Source: CBDHGY01 sp965263325
GTDB lineage: Bacteria > Pseudomonadota > Alphaproteobacteria > Caulobacterales > Hyphomonadaceae
Reading direction: 5' to 3'
Assembly: GCA_965263325.1 (NCBI GenBank)
Contig: CBDHGY010000002.1
Location: forward strand, 372,001 to 436,000
Length of the DNA: 64,000 bases
Shown here: positions 25,922 to 35,246 of the stretch, piece after piece
How the letters are laid out: each line of letters begins with the position of its first letter
Position numbering within the stretch: the first letter of the stretch is position 1
The notes under the pieces: model-generated
What the model was told of the DNA's origin: nothing
What the model saw: the letters and a program-made list of their open reading frames with translations, nothing else
The model's database searches: none
Position numbers and translations under genes: made by a program

Positions 25922-27682
25922 TTATCTCTCAATTAGCTCATGCATATAAGCTTGGGGGCCTCTTGACTGCGTACTGCGTAGATCTTTCATGATTGCAGAA
26001 ACGCGTGGATCGTTCAGCAAAGCCCCCAGCCCTGATGGATCTTGGAAAGGAGCCTGATTTGACGCGAGGAAGGGTTGAATGTCGATTAGCAGCGGCTGTG
26101 AGGTCTCCGGGAAATGTACCAGACGCGGCCTGACGCCGGTTTCTATCCCAGCAAGTTCCGCGGCTTTGGCAACAGCGTCAGTGAATCCACCGAAGCTGTC
26201 GACGAGCCCATTTTCTTTCGCCGCGATGCCGCTCCAGACACGCCCTTTCGCGACAGCTTCAGCTGCTTCAAGATCGCCGTCGAAACGGCCTTCGGCAACT
26301 AGATACAAGAAGCGATCATATCCTCTTCGAACAGAGGCGCGCAGGGCGTCTTCCTGGGCTTGAGAGAGCGCATCAGAACCTAAAAAGTTCGCAAACTCAC
26401 CGCCAATCGTGATTTCCTCTGTGTTAATTCCAATCCGTTCAAGGCCTTGGTCGATTGCGGCCTTTGTAAAGAAGATTCCGATAGAACCTGTGATAGTCGC
26501 ACGGTTCGCCATGATATGATCTGCGCCAGCTGCAGCATAGTATCCACCAGATGCAGCAATTGTCCCCATTGAGACAACAACCGGTTTGCCTTCATCTTGC
26601 GCGTATTCAACAGCGTTCCAAATCTGATCGGAAGCCGTCGCCGATCCGCCGCCGGTGTTCATGCGGAAAACGATCGCTTTTACCCGCTCATCATTTGCAG
26701 CCTGAATGATTGCACCAGAGACGCGGTCGGCACCAAAGCTGGTGTTTCCGCCGCCGTTGCCGGACAAGATGGTGCCTTCTCCTCCAATCAGCGCAATGAT
26801 TGGCGCGTCCTGGTCAGTTCCGGGAGCTGCATAATTCAATACAGATACAAGCGTAGTCTCATCAGGAACTGTACTGTCGATTGCCTTTAATGCATCTTCC
26901 GGAAAACCCAATTTATCCATAAGGCCATTTTCAAGCATTTTGTCTGCGCTTTTAGGGCCTTCTTCAAGTGCCGCACGGACTTCATCGACAGTTAACTTCC
27001 GATCAGCAGCAATATCTTCCAGTGATAGATTCCAAATATCTTCGCCAAGCAAAGTCATCGCTTCGCGGTGCTCTTCTGTGAAAGTGGATTCCGTGAACTG
27101 GTTGGGCGCGTTCTTGTATTCCGCGAACTTTATCACTTCCATCTGGACTGAAAGCTTGTCGAGCATGTCTTTGTAGAACATGCTCTCGAATGACAAACCG
27201 GATGTCATAACGTCGGTTCCTGGCTGAATCCATATTTCATCAGCCGCAGAAATCGCCCTGAGTGTTGAGGGCGATACTGAATACGTTCCCTGACTATGCG
27301 CTACGACTTTCTTGCCGCTCAACTTAAAGCGCTTAATTGCTGTTCGCAGTTCTTCCGCCCGTGCACTGCCGGTGCTACCATCGCTGGCGCGTATATACAT
27401 TCCAATGACGCGGTCGTCATTCGCCGCAGATTCTATTTTCTGAACGACATCAATGAACCCTTGGCCGGGGTTTCCATATAGGAAATCACTTCGCGTTGGC
27501 TCGCGTGCCTGGTCAGGTAGGGTGTAGCGAAGATCAACATTCAAAATCACATTTTCGGGGAGTTCAGAGCTCGAGGTCAGTTGTGAGAACAGCAATCCAA
27601 CGAGCGCCGCGCAAAATAGGATAAGCGCAACAAGAGAACCAAAGAATGACAGGAGGAAAGTCTTCACGCCGATAGGCTCCAT
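25922..27682 (-). CDS. sppA: Signal peptide peptidase SppA, 67-kDa type
   Basis: This 586-residue inner-membrane serine protease cleaves signal peptides left after export. One membrane helix lies at about 9-33. The two tandem ClpP-like peptidase S49 halves follow. The catalytic Lys is K190 in AEYKNAPNQF, in the N-terminal half, and the nucleophile is S378 in SMGTIAASGGYY, in the C-terminal half, as in E. coli SppA. Length matches the 67-kDa class. A 12-bp palindrome TTTATCGATAAA (27689-27700) sits directly upstream of the start. It diverges from the crotonase gene at 27795. Confidence 0.9.
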   Translation of the reverse strand: MEPIGVKTFLLSFFGSLVALILFCAALVGLLFSQLTSSSELPENVILNVDLRYTLPDQAREPTRSDFLYGNPGQGFIDVVQKIESAANDDRVIGMYIRASDGSTGSARAEELRTAIKRFKLSGKKVVAHSQGTYSVSPSTLRAISAADEIWIQPGTDVMTSGLSFESMFYKDMLDKLSVQMEVIKFAEYKNAPNQFTESTFTEEHREAMTLLGEDIWNLSLEDIAADRKLTVDEVRAALEEGPKSADKMLENGLMDKLGFPEDALKAIDSTVPDETTLVSVLNYAAPGTDQDAPIIALIGGEGTILSGNGGGNTSFGADRVSGAIIQAANDERVKAIVFRMNTGGGSATASDQIWNAVEYAQDEGKPVVVSMGTIAASGGYYAAAGADHIMANRATITGSIGIFFTKAAIDQGLERIGINTEEITIGGEFANFLGSDALSQAQEDALRASVRRGYDRFLYLVAEGRFDGDLEAAEAVAKGRVWSGIAAKENGLVDSFGGFTDAVAKAAELAGIETGVRPRLVHFPETSQPLLIDIQPFLASNQAPFQDPSGLGALLNDPRVSAIMKDLRSTQSRGPQAYMHELIER

Positions 27683-27794
27683 TTTGTGTTTATCGATAAA
27701 AGATAAGGGCTAGATGACAAAAAGGAAAGGGCCGGGATGATTTATGCAAGCGGTAGGCCTATAAAATCTCAGTGATAAGGAGGAATTAGGTCTC

Positions 27795-28568
27795 ATGGCA
27801 GAAGAAATACTGAAAATTGAGCGCGATGGACCGGTTGCGATCGTAACGCTCAATCGGCCGGATGCGCTGAATGCGCTTTCGCGGGCTCTGCGTAAAGAAA
27901 TCGTAGCTACGTTTACAGAGCTGGGGGAGGACCCAGAAATCCGCGCCGCTGTTCTAACTGGCGCTGGGCGTGCTTTTACTGCCGGTGTGGACCTGAAAGA
28001 AGCTGGTCAGACCGGCTTTGCGCTTGGGGCTGATGGTGGGTCGATCGATCTTGGGAAAGCCCTCGCAGCCTACCCCTGGCCGATTATCGGTGCGATCAAC
28101 GGATTCGCCATCACAGGCGGGTTTGAGCTTGCTTTGATGTGCGACGTGTTGCTGGCATCGGAGGATGCGAAATTCGCCGACACTCATGCTCGAGTTGGAA
28201 TTATGCCGGGTTGGGGACTTAGCCAACGCCTTTCGCGGCTGATTGGGGTCAGCCGTGCAAAGGAACTCTCATTCACAGGCAACTTCATTGATGCAGAAAC
28301 CGCTGCGCGCTGGGGGCTGGTGAACCGTGTGTATAAGGCCGATGAATTGGTGCCTGCGGCGATCAAACTGGCCCATGAAATGGCGACTTGCGACCCGCTT
28401 CTGCTTCGCAATTATAAGAAGGTGATAGATGACGGTCTCGCAACAACCTTTGGCGACGGCCTTGAATTGGAAATCCGGCGGTCGGCCGAGCACGCAAAGT
28501 CCGTGACCGCAGACAGCGTAGAGGCGGCTAGGCAAGCCGTTACAGCGCGTGGGAGAGAAAGGAACTAA
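27795..28568 (+). CDS. Enoyl-CoA hydratase
   Basis: The 257-residue protein is a crotonase. ALNALSRALRKEI and TAGVDLKEA mark the N-terminal oxyanion strand, and INGFAITGGFELALMCDVLLAS the second. The conserved Glu of the GGFELAL block and the acidic residue in FADTHARVGIMPGWG correspond to the catalytic region; the latter has Thr-His instead of the usual Glu, as in several ECH paralogues annotated with caution. It has a strong AAGGAGGA site. It stands alone between sppA and tRNA-Leu. Hydration of short or medium enoyl-CoA is inferred from family. Confidence 0.85.
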   Translation: MAEEILKIERDGPVAIVTLNRPDALNALSRALRKEIVATFTELGEDPEIRAAVLTGAGRAFTAGVDLKEAGQTGFALGADGGSIDLGKALAAYPWPIIGAINGFAITGGFELALMCDVLLASEDAKFADTHARVGIMPGWGLSQRLSRLIGVSRAKELSFTGNFIDAETAARWGLVNRVYKADELVPAAIKLAHEMATCDPLLLRNYKKVIDDGLATTFGDGLELEIRRSAEHAKSVTADSVEAARQAVTARGRERN

Positions 28569-28578
28569 AAGGGCCCCG

Positions 28579-28664
28579 TGTCGGCGGCCGGACTTGAACC
28601 GGCAAGGCCCTTTCAGGCCGGCGGATTTTAAGTCCGCTGCGTATACCAATTTCGCCACGCCGAC
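28579..28664 (-). tRNA. tRNA-Leu (anticodon UAA)
   Basis: The reverse strand folds as a class II tRNA: acceptor GTCGGCG/CGCCGAC, discriminator A, D arm, anticodon stem GCGGA/TCCGC around CTTAAAA (anticodon TAA), a long variable arm with GGCC/GGCC pairing, and T arm GCCGG-TTCAAGT-CCGGC. The 3' CCA is not encoded. It lies between convergent or tandem genes; no duplicated tRNA end or integrase nearby suggests an integrated element. Confidence 0.95.
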
Positions 28665-28725
28665 AGGGGCGCTTCTCCCTAGTCTGCGTTGCTGTATATC
28701 GCAAGCGTTAGGAGGGTAGTGGTCC

Positions 28726-29805
28726 TTATTTTCTGAGGATTCTATCAGTGCCCGGCAACATGGAGAACGTCATTCCGTCGCGCCCGACAATGGTGGGACC
28801 AGAGAATACGCGCTGGGTTCCTTTGGCGTAATAGGCTTCCAGATACTTGAAAGGAAGTGCAGGAACGATGTGATTGAAGACCAGCATTTTCGCGCCCGCT
28901 TTCTCGGCGATTTCAGCGCCCTGAACAGGCGTTAAGTGATAATCTGGAATATCCGACATGATTTTCGCAAGATTGGTTGCGCTTGTTTCTCCGAGCGCTT
29001 TGCCAATTTTGGCGACCATTTCAGCGTTGAGCGCTTCAGCGACGAGCAGGTCGGTATCTTTCGCGTTTGCAATAAGGCTGTCACTATAGGCGGTATCTCC
29101 GCTCAGCGTGACAGAGCGGCCCTTATACTCAAAACGGTACCCGACGGCTGGTTCTATCGGAGAATGCGATACGTTAAATGCTGTCACTTTGAGCTGAGGT
29201 TCATCGATGAGTGTCACGTTCCCAAGCGGCCCAAATCCGGTTGTGCTGAAAGCAATGGCTTCGCCGCCTGCTCCAGATGGCGGCGTTGTCTCTATACCGT
29301 GATGCGCAATCCGATAAAGTTTGTCATATGCGTAGGCTTCGTTGAACCCGTCCACAACGCGGTCAATTCCATTTGGACCATATACAGGAAGCGGCGTTTC
29401 ATTCGCTCCTCCCGCCCAGCGCTGAAGCATCAGCTCTCCCAAATTATCAATATGATCGGAGTGAAAGTGCGTGATAAAAACCGCTTCTATAGCTCCAACT
29501 TGAATTCCAAATTGGCCAAGATTGCGCGGACTGCCGCTGCCGACATCAACCACAAAAGTGCGATCGCCTGCGATAATTGCCGTACTCGGGCCGAGACGTG
29601 TCGGATCACCAAGAGGAGAGCCGCTGCCGATCAGTACAACATGCAGGCCATCTTGCCATTCAGCGTCAACATTACTGGCCACAAGGGTTTTTACGGCGCG
29701 GTCAAATAGCATCTCACCGATCTGAACTTTGAATAGTTGCGATGCGAGACCGGCAACCAAAACCAGGCCAGATAAAATGATTGCGCCCAACTTTAGATAG
29801 CGCAT
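28726..29805 (-). CDS. MBL-fold metallo-hydrolase, membrane-anchored
   Basis: The 359-residue protein has a metallo-beta-lactamase fold. An N-terminal hydrophobic segment (about 4-25) looks like a signal anchor or uncleaved signal. The metal motif FITHFHSDHIDN is intact, and SLSGDTAYS-type (TLSGDTAYSDSL) and FNHIVPAL supply later ligands. The layout resembles arylsulfatase/RNase Z-like hydrolases, such as AtsA-type enzymes. The ATG at 29805 has AAGGAG upstream; an extension to 29886 would overlap the dehydrogenase gene. It ends the leftward dehydrogenase operon (11-base gap), so a role in hydrolysing a pathway ester, lactone or thioester is possible. Confidence 0.8.
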   Translation of the reverse strand: MRYLKLGAIILSGLVLVAGLASQLFKVQIGEMLFDRAVKTLVASNVDAEWQDGLHVVLIGSGSPLGDPTRLGPSTAIIAGDRTFVVDVGSGSPRNLGQFGIQVGAIEAVFITHFHSDHIDNLGELMLQRWAGGANETPLPVYGPNGIDRVVDGFNEAYAYDKLYRIAHHGIETTPPSGAGGEAIAFSTTGFGPLGNVTLIDEPQLKVTAFNVSHSPIEPAVGYRFEYKGRSVTLSGDTAYSDSLIANAKDTDLLVAEALNAEMVAKIGKALGETSATNLAKIMSDIPDYHLTPVQGAEIAEKAGAKMLVFNHIVPALPFKYLEAYYAKGTQRVFSGPTIVGRDGMTFSMLPGTDRILRK

Positions 29806-29816
29806 GATGAGACTCC

Positions 29817-30962
29817 TTATGCGAGCAACAATTTTGCAAGTTTCTTTTTCTGCCAGCGCGCATCGCCAAATTGCGCGGCGCACCACATGGCTCGCCTGCG
29901 ATAGAGCTGCGCGTCACAATCATAGGTGAAACCAAATCCGCCGTGGAATTGGATGGCGCGGTCAGCGGCAAAGGAAAACGCTTTATCGGCTTGCGCCTTT
30001 GCCATTCTGACGGCGATTTCATTGCGGCCTTGTTCGCTAAACACCCATGCAGCTGAGTAGAGGTGAGAGCGTGCCTTTTCGTAATCGACGTAGGCATCTA
30101 CCGTTTCATGCTTGAGTGCCTGAAATGCGCCAATCTTTTTACCAAACTGGGTGCGAGTATTTAGATAGTCTACCGTGTAATCAATGCAGGCTTGCGCGCC
30201 TCCGCACATTTCTGCTGCCAATAAGAGATTTGCGACGAGATCAACATGCTCAAGAGCAGTGGCGGCATTTGCAACGTCCATAAGGTTGGACGCTGGAACA
30301 GAGACGCCGTCGAGGTTTAGTTCGAATGACCGGCGGGTTTCGTCCACAACTGTTTCGCGCCGACGACTGTCAGCAGGGATGGCGCTCGACGGGACGATAA
30401 TGAGTGCGAGATTTCCTTCGAGCTTAAGGCTCACAATGATCAACTCGGCGGCATTTGCATCAGCGACGAGAATTTTTGTGCCGGAGAGATTGAGCGTGTC
30501 TCCATTGCGAGATGCCGATGCAGAAATATTCGTCAAATCGAAGTCTGCATTAGGCTCCGTAAGAGCTATCGCTGCGACTTGACCTTCTGCTAATCCCGGC
30601 AGGTAGGCAGCTTTCTGAGCGTCTGTACCGCCCACCAGAATAGCTTGTGCAGCGAGCGTTGAAGATACGTAAGGAACGCCCATAAGTGTGCGTCCCATTT
30701 GCTCTGCAACTGGAACAGCTTCCGCAACTGACAAGCCTATGCCGCCATATTCTTCCGGAATAGCGATACCAAGCCAGCCAAGTTCGCAAATTTCCTTCCA
30801 GGTGCCTGGTTCGTGTCCGAAATCATCTTCGAGAAGCTGTCGAACTTTTTCAATCGGAGATTTCTCTCTGCAAAACGAAACGGCTACATTTCGCAGATCC
30901 ATCTGCTCTTCGCTAACACCAATCCCGCCAAGGCTGTTTTTTAGTGCACTCATTTTACTCAC
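29817..30962 (-). CDS. Acyl-CoA dehydrogenase-like subunit lacking the catalytic Glu
   Basis: The 381-residue protein has the acyl-CoA dehydrogenase fold (LGIAIPEEYGGIGLS, ALTEPNADFDLT, FGKKIGAFQALKHE, QFHGGFGFTYDCDAQLYRRR). At the position where the catalytic partner has the Glu-Arg pair this protein reads EHVDLVANLLLA, and no EGTxxI is present, so a catalytic base is not evident. It directly follows a dehydrogenase that has the Glu; a GTG start overlaps that gene's stop (GTGA), with ATG 30953 as alternative. Adjacent catalytic/non-catalytic pairs form alpha2beta2 enzymes in steroid and other side-chain degradation (for example ChsE1-ChsE2). I infer a heteromer with the upstream gene. Confidence 0.85.
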   Translation of the reverse strand: MSKMSALKNSLGGIGVSEEQMDLRNVAVSFCREKSPIEKVRQLLEDDFGHEPGTWKEICELGWLGIAIPEEYGGIGLSVAEAVPVAEQMGRTLMGVPYVSSTLAAQAILVGGTDAQKAAYLPGLAEGQVAAIALTEPNADFDLTNISASASRNGDTLNLSGTKILVADANAAELIIVSLKLEGNLALIIVPSSAIPADSRRRETVVDETRRSFELNLDGVSVPASNLMDVANAATALEHVDLVANLLLAAEMCGGAQACIDYTVDYLNTRTQFGKKIGAFQALKHETVDAYVDYEKARSHLYSAAWVFSEQGRNEIAVRMAKAQADKAFSFAADRAIQFHGGFGFTYDCDAQLYRRRAMWCAAQFGDARWQKKKLAKLLLA

Positions 30963-32161
30963 CGCGTCTTAGGAAGACCGAGCACATGCTCGCCAACAAT
31001 ATTGCGCTGGATTTGTGTTGTGCCGCCACCGATCGTTGCGGAAAACGCATTGTAGTATCCGCGTTGCCATATACCTTCATCAACGGCGTTAGGGTCTCCG
31101 CGATAATAGGCTCCGCGTGGTCCTTGAAGCCGGATTGCAAACTCGTTGACCTCACGTGCGAATTCGGTGCTCACAAGTTTACTCATTAACGGCAGCGCAT
31201 GTGGGCGATCTTCAATCAATCCCGGAATTCGTCGCCTCATATTATTCAAGTTTATGGATTGTGCCTCGATCAAGAAATCGATCAAATTGTCTGCAATCAC
31301 ATCATCTTCGAGTACTGGTCGCCCGCCGCGTTCCGTGGTTTTTGCAAGCTCCGCGATTTCAAACGGGTCGAGCTCCGTGATGGTGTAGCCACCTGCTTGC
31401 CCGACACGTGCGCCGCGCTCGTATTCAAGCGTTTGCATAGCAACTTTCCAACCATTGCCTTCACCGCCCATGAGCTCATCAGCTGGAATGCGCGCATCGG
31501 TGAAAAATGTTTGAGTGAAACCATATTCGCCGGTCAGTTTCTTGATCTTCGTGGTATCGATGCCTTGAATTTTCATGGGCGCAAGGAAGAAGCTAAGGCC
31601 TTTATACTTGCTTTCTGCCTCCGGATTTGTGCGCGCAAGAAGGATCATATAGTCGGCGTAATTTCCGAGCGTTGTCCAAATCTTCGAACCATTGACGATA
31701 TATTCGTCGCCGTCGCGAACAGCGCGCGTTTGAGCATTCCCAAGATCCGAGCCATGCTCAGGTTCTGAAAAGCCCTGGCACCAGACGTCATCACCCGACA
31801 AAATACCTTTAATGTATTTCTTCTTTTGAGCGTCTGTGCCGGTGTCCAGGATGAGCGGACCAGCCCAGCTCAGACCGATCGCGTTAAAAAGGATGGGGCC
31901 ATTGTATTTGCGCTGCGCGCGCGTCGCCATGCGCTGATGGTCTGGGGTTAACCCGCCGCCGCCATATTCGCTCGGCCATGCAGCGCCGAGAAAGCCAGCT
32001 TCATAAATCGATCTTTGCCATTCTCTGAGGAAATCAAACTGTTGATCGGTGCCAACCTCCATAAAGGTGAGTGGCAGCATGAAATCTTGCGGTCCCGGCG
32101 TATTTTCGGCGAACCATTTGTCAGCGTCGCGCCCGAACTCTTCAACCGTCTTATCAGTCAT
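30959..32161 (-). CDS. Acyl-CoA dehydrogenase, catalytic partner of a heteromer
   Basis: The 400-residue enzyme shows GAAWPSEYGGGGLTPD, WCQGFSEPEHGSDL, NGSKIWTTLG and a C-terminal IGGGTTQIQRNIVGEHVLGLP. The Glu in LEYERGAR aligns with the base of isovaleryl-CoA dehydrogenase and of heteromeric FadE proteins. These blocks, with SDLGNAQTRA, are typical of the larger subunit in steroid-side-chain and cyclic-acid pathways. Its stop overlaps the start of the non-catalytic partner. The crotonase gene is 12 bases upstream, so the order crotonase, dehydrogenase, partner, MBL hydrolase is one leftward operon. Confidence 0.87.
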   Translation of the reverse strand: MTDKTVEEFGRDADKWFAENTPGPQDFMLPLTFMEVGTDQQFDFLREWQRSIYEAGFLGAAWPSEYGGGGLTPDHQRMATRAQRKYNGPILFNAIGLSWAGPLILDTGTDAQKKKYIKGILSGDDVWCQGFSEPEHGSDLGNAQTRAVRDGDEYIVNGSKIWTTLGNYADYMILLARTNPEAESKYKGLSFFLAPMKIQGIDTTKIKKLTGEYGFTQTFFTDARIPADELMGGEGNGWKVAMQTLEYERGARVGQAGGYTITELDPFEIAELAKTTERGGRPVLEDDVIADNLIDFLIEAQSINLNNMRRRIPGLIEDRPHALPLMSKLVSTEFAREVNEFAIRLQGPRGAYYRGDPNAVDEGIWQRGYYNAFSATIGGGTTQIQRNIVGEHVLGLPKTR

Positions 32162-32173
32162 GTGTCGTGTCCT

Positions 32174-32839
32174 TTATGCAAGCGATGCGCGAATGGCATC
32201 GATGTATTGTTTGCGGATTAGGCGTTTGTTGGCGGCGTAAGCCTGCTGCGGTAGCGCGCCGAGCATCCCAGCGATATTCATGGCGGTATCCATCAATTTC
32301 TCGGGCTCAGTGACCATGTCGAGAAATCCAGCTTCGACGGCTTCGTCTGGATTAAAATTCTTTGCCTGGATGACGGCCTGTGTGTGGTATTTTGGATTGA
32401 GACGCGCTTTTGGTAGCTCAATTCCGAATTGCGGCAGTGTCATGGAAATGGCAGTTTCAGGCAGACCCATTTTGAAATCACCTTGCGCACCGATACGCGT
32501 GTCGCCAGACATAACAAAGAAAGCACCTTGCGCCATTGCGTGGCCGGTAACAGCCATCACGCTTGGTAATTTGTTTTCAAAAACGCGAAGATTTAACAGT
32601 CCGCCGGAACGAACGAGATTCTGTACATCCTCTGGTGTCGCCCCTTGCATAACCTTCAGGTCAAATCCTCCAGAAAAACGTCCCGGACGACCTGAAACGA
32701 CAAAGACTTTTGCATCTGCTTCTGCCTTATCCAAAGCATCGTTCATCGCTGCTATGTGATCTGGGCTGAACGCATTGGCTTTGCCGTCATCCATTTTGAT
32801 GTGCGCGATGCCGTCGTGGATATCTATCGTTACGCTCAT
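32174..32839 (-). CDS. Crotonase/enoyl-CoA hydratase family protein
   Basis: This 221-residue crotonase is shorter than the usual 255-270. The N-terminal core ANAFSPDHIAAMNDAL and FSGGFDLKVM are present, and TGHAMAQGAFFVMSGDTRIGA gives the second oxyanion loop. The second loop region reads MGLPETAISMTLPQFG, with a Glu but not the classic pair of catalytic Glu. Short crotonases of this kind are often annotated as enoyl-CoA hydratases without proof of activity. It is the first gene of the leftward dehydrogenase operon and faces the divergent promoter region at 32840-32958. Confidence 0.8.
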   Translation of the reverse strand: MSVTIDIHDGIAHIKMDDGKANAFSPDHIAAMNDALDKAEADAKVFVVSGRPGRFSGGFDLKVMQGATPEDVQNLVRSGGLLNLRVFENKLPSVMAVTGHAMAQGAFFVMSGDTRIGAQGDFKMGLPETAISMTLPQFGIELPKARLNPKYHTQAVIQAKNFNPDEAVEAGFLDMVTEPEKLMDTAMNIAGMLGALPQQAYAANKRLIRKQYIDAIRASLA

Positions 32840-32916
32840 ATAGGTTCGCTCCCTCGGATTTAGTCCTGAATTTTCATAGATGACGCTGCGGAGCGCAAGG
32901 GTGCCTCTTGCCGTCC

Positions 32917-32933
32917 CCGACGTAAAACGTGGG
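32917..32933. promoter_or_regulatory. Imperfect 7-3-7 palindrome between divergent operons
   Basis: CCGACGT-AAA-ACGTGGG is a near-perfect inverted repeat (6 of 7 positions). It lies in the 119-base region between the two divergent dehydrogenase operons, 26 bases before the rightward ATG. A GCAAG...CTTGC repeat lies slightly to the left. Both could be operators for shared control. Confidence 0.35.
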
Positions 32934-32958
32934 ATCAGGCACTACGGAGGAAAGCAAA

Positions 32959-34152
32959 ATGGATTTGGCATTTAGTGCGGATTACGAAGCTTTTCGTGAA
33001 GAGGTTACAGAATTACTTGAGTCGAACCGTTCGTCTGCACCGACATCAACAGACCGCGGGATGAAACATCCAAAAAGGCTCGCCTGGCAAAAGCTCATGA
33101 TTGAGAATGGGTTGGCCGCGAGGACAATCCCGAAAGCATATGGCGGATATGGCGCAGACCCTGACATCTTAAAATCTCGAATAATTGCTGAAGCCTTCGC
33201 TTCGACGGGCTTGCCGCGTCCAATCGCTAGTCAGGGAATTTCCATGCTTGTCCCGACGCTTTTGGAGCTTGGTTCAGAAGAGCAAAAGCAAAAATACATA
33301 AAGCCCACTTTGATGGGTGAAATGGTTTGGTGCCAGGGATACTCTGAGCCCGGGGCGGGGTCGGATCTCGCTAATGTGCAAACGAAAGCAGAGATCGACG
33401 GCGACGATTTCGTAATAAACGGTCAGAAAATTTGGACATCCACCGCCAGACAGGCGGATATGATCTTCTGCCTTGTGCGCACAGATTCTGAGGCAAAGAA
33501 ACACCACGGAATTTCTTACATTGTGTTCCCGATGGACACGCCCGGGATCGAGGTCCGCCCATTGGTCGACATGACAGAGGCTGCGAACTTTAACGAGGTT
33601 TTCTTCACAGACGTGCGGGTTCCGCGAACCGGGCTCATCCATGAGCTAAATAAAGGTTGGCAGGTTGCGAATGCAACGCTGACTCACGAGCGCGGGATGC
33701 TAGGTGATCCGAATGCGACCAAGGCGCGGCTTCTTGAGGTTGCGGAGTTGATGAAGCAAGAATCCATTGGTGGTGAACGCCTGATCGATAATCCAATTTT
33801 TAGAGATCGCCTTGTGGCACTCCAGGCGCGGGTATACGCGATGCAGGCCAATGGGATGCGTATAATGACGTCGCGCTTGAAGAAAGAGAGCCCTGGAATT
33901 GCGGGCCTTATCGTGAAGCTGCAAGGCTGCGAGATAAATCACGAAATCGCTCGTCTCGCCATCGATGCAATGGGTGAGTATGGCATCCTGTACGATCAAG
34001 GCGAACATCTGCGTGATGATGGATCGTGGCAGTGGCGATACATGTATGATCTCGGACTTATTATCGGTGGTGGTACGGCGCAAATTCAGAAGAACATCAT
34101 CGGCGAACGCGGTTTGGGATTGCCTCGCGAACCAAAGCCTGCGGCAGTATAG
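32959..34152 (+). CDS. Acyl-CoA dehydrogenase, catalytic partner of a second heteromer
   Basis: The 397-residue enzyme has TIPKAYGGYGADPD, WCQGYSEPGAGSDLANVQT, NGQKIWTSTARQ and LIIGGGTAQIQKNIIGERGLGLP. The Glu of LTHERGML aligns with the catalytic base of the isovaleryl/FadE type. It is a distant paralogue of the catalytic gene at 30959, with the same motif pattern (SEPxxGSDL, IQxNIxGExxLGLP). The ATG at 32959 has GGAGG upstream; a GTG at 32929 would place that site inside the protein. It is followed after 11 bases by a non-catalytic partner, mirroring the leftward arm. Confidence 0.87.
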   Translation: MDLAFSADYEAFREEVTELLESNRSSAPTSTDRGMKHPKRLAWQKLMIENGLAARTIPKAYGGYGADPDILKSRIIAEAFASTGLPRPIASQGISMLVPTLLELGSEEQKQKYIKPTLMGEMVWCQGYSEPGAGSDLANVQTKAEIDGDDFVINGQKIWTSTARQADMIFCLVRTDSEAKKHHGISYIVFPMDTPGIEVRPLVDMTEAANFNEVFFTDVRVPRTGLIHELNKGWQVANATLTHERGMLGDPNATKARLLEVAELMKQESIGGERLIDNPIFRDRLVALQARVYAMQANGMRIMTSRLKKESPGIAGLIVKLQGCEINHEIARLAIDAMGEYGILYDQGEHLRDDGSWQWRYMYDLGLIIGGGTAQIQKNIIGERGLGLPREPKPAAV

Positions 34153-34163
34153 GAGAGCGAGAG

Positions 34164-35243
34164 ATGGAGTTTGCACTATCTGAAGATCAACGCATGCTGC
34201 AGGATTCAATCAGCGGCTTCCTTTCTTCTGTCTCGAATTTGGATGCTCTGCGTAAGGCTGTCGACGGAGATGCCGCGACGATAGCCTCGATTTCAGAAGG
34301 ATTAGCAGAAATGGGTGGTCCGCTGCTGAATGTGCCCGAAACGCATGGAGGGCTCGGTCTTGGAATCCTCGACGCAGCTCTTGTGCAGGAAGCGCTTGGC
34401 GCAGCAGCTGCACCTGCGCGGTTTTTTGCGGACGTACTCGCCGCCGTCGCCATTCATTCGGCCGGCACGGATGCACAGCAGTCTGAATGGCTACCAAAAA
34501 TTGCGGATGGTTCAGCAAAGTTTGCCATCGCGCTCGCCCACTATGTAGGCACCAGGCCGGGAACAGGCGTCGAAAGCGCTGGCGGTAAGCTTCATGGGAC
34601 GTCGCACTTTGCAAGAGAGACCTCAGATGCGTCTCATGCGATTGTGGCCAGCTCAGATGGGCAGCTGCACATTTGTGCAATGGATGAAGTTGCCTCCAAA
34701 CCCATGCAAACAATTGATCGTACGCGTTCATTTCATGAATTAAAATTTGATGGCCTTTCGGTAGAAACGCTTTCAGGAGAAAATACGCCTGGAGCCGCTG
34801 CTAACCGGGTGGTCCAGGCTGGTCGTATATTGCTTGCTGCCGACACACTCGGGGCTTGTCAACAAATGCTGGATGACGCTGTCGCCTATGCCAAAGAGCG
34901 TAAGCAGTTCAACCGCGTGATTGGATCATTTCAGGCTGTGAAGCATCTCTGCGCCGAGATGGCAGCGGAACTCGAGCCTGCGCGCGCGCTTGTTTGGCAT
35001 GCAGCTTACGCGATGGACAGCGGAGACCCCGAAGCGCCGGTCATGGCATGTCTTGCAAAATCCCACCTCGCTGAAGTCGGTACCTTTATCGCGAGAACAT
35101 CCACGGAGGTTCATGGCGGAATGGGGATGACAGATTTGCTTGGTCTTCATTATTGGTTCAAGCGCATAGGCGTGAACCGGCAACTACTTGGCAGCCCGGA
35201 AAAAGTGCGAGAAGATGCAGCGAGGTTGCAGGGCTGGGCATAA
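34164..35243 (+). CDS. Acyl-CoA dehydrogenase-like subunit lacking the catalytic Glu
   Basis: The 359-residue protein has the dehydrogenase fold but is short. It shows LNVPETHGGLGLG, a weak middle domain (AIALAHYVGTRPGTG instead of the usual TEPxxGSD), and QFNRVIGSFQAVKHLCAEM in the C-terminal domain. The base position reads QAGRILLAAD, with no Glu, and no EGTxxI is present. FAD contacts of the middle domain are also eroded. It follows the catalytic gene at 32959 by 11 bases, so it is inferred to be the beta subunit of a heteromer. The DsbA-fold gene starts 3 bases downstream. Confidence 0.82.
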   Translation: MEFALSEDQRMLQDSISGFLSSVSNLDALRKAVDGDAATIASISEGLAEMGGPLLNVPETHGGLGLGILDAALVQEALGAAAAPARFFADVLAAVAIHSAGTDAQQSEWLPKIADGSAKFAIALAHYVGTRPGTGVESAGGKLHGTSHFARETSDASHAIVASSDGQLHICAMDEVASKPMQTIDRTRSFHELKFDGLSVETLSGENTPGAAANRVVQAGRILLAADTLGACQQMLDDAVAYAKERKQFNRVIGSFQAVKHLCAEMAAELEPARALVWHAAYAMDSGDPEAPVMACLAKSHLAEVGTFIARTSTEVHGGMGMTDLLGLHYWFKRIGVNRQLLGSPEKVREDAARLQGWA

Positions 35244-35246
35244 ATA

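Noticed and set aside
28579..28664. tRNA-Leu as the attachment site of a genomic island (the dehydrogenase cluster)
   Set aside because: No integrase gene and no second copy of the tRNA 3' end was seen in the following sequence.
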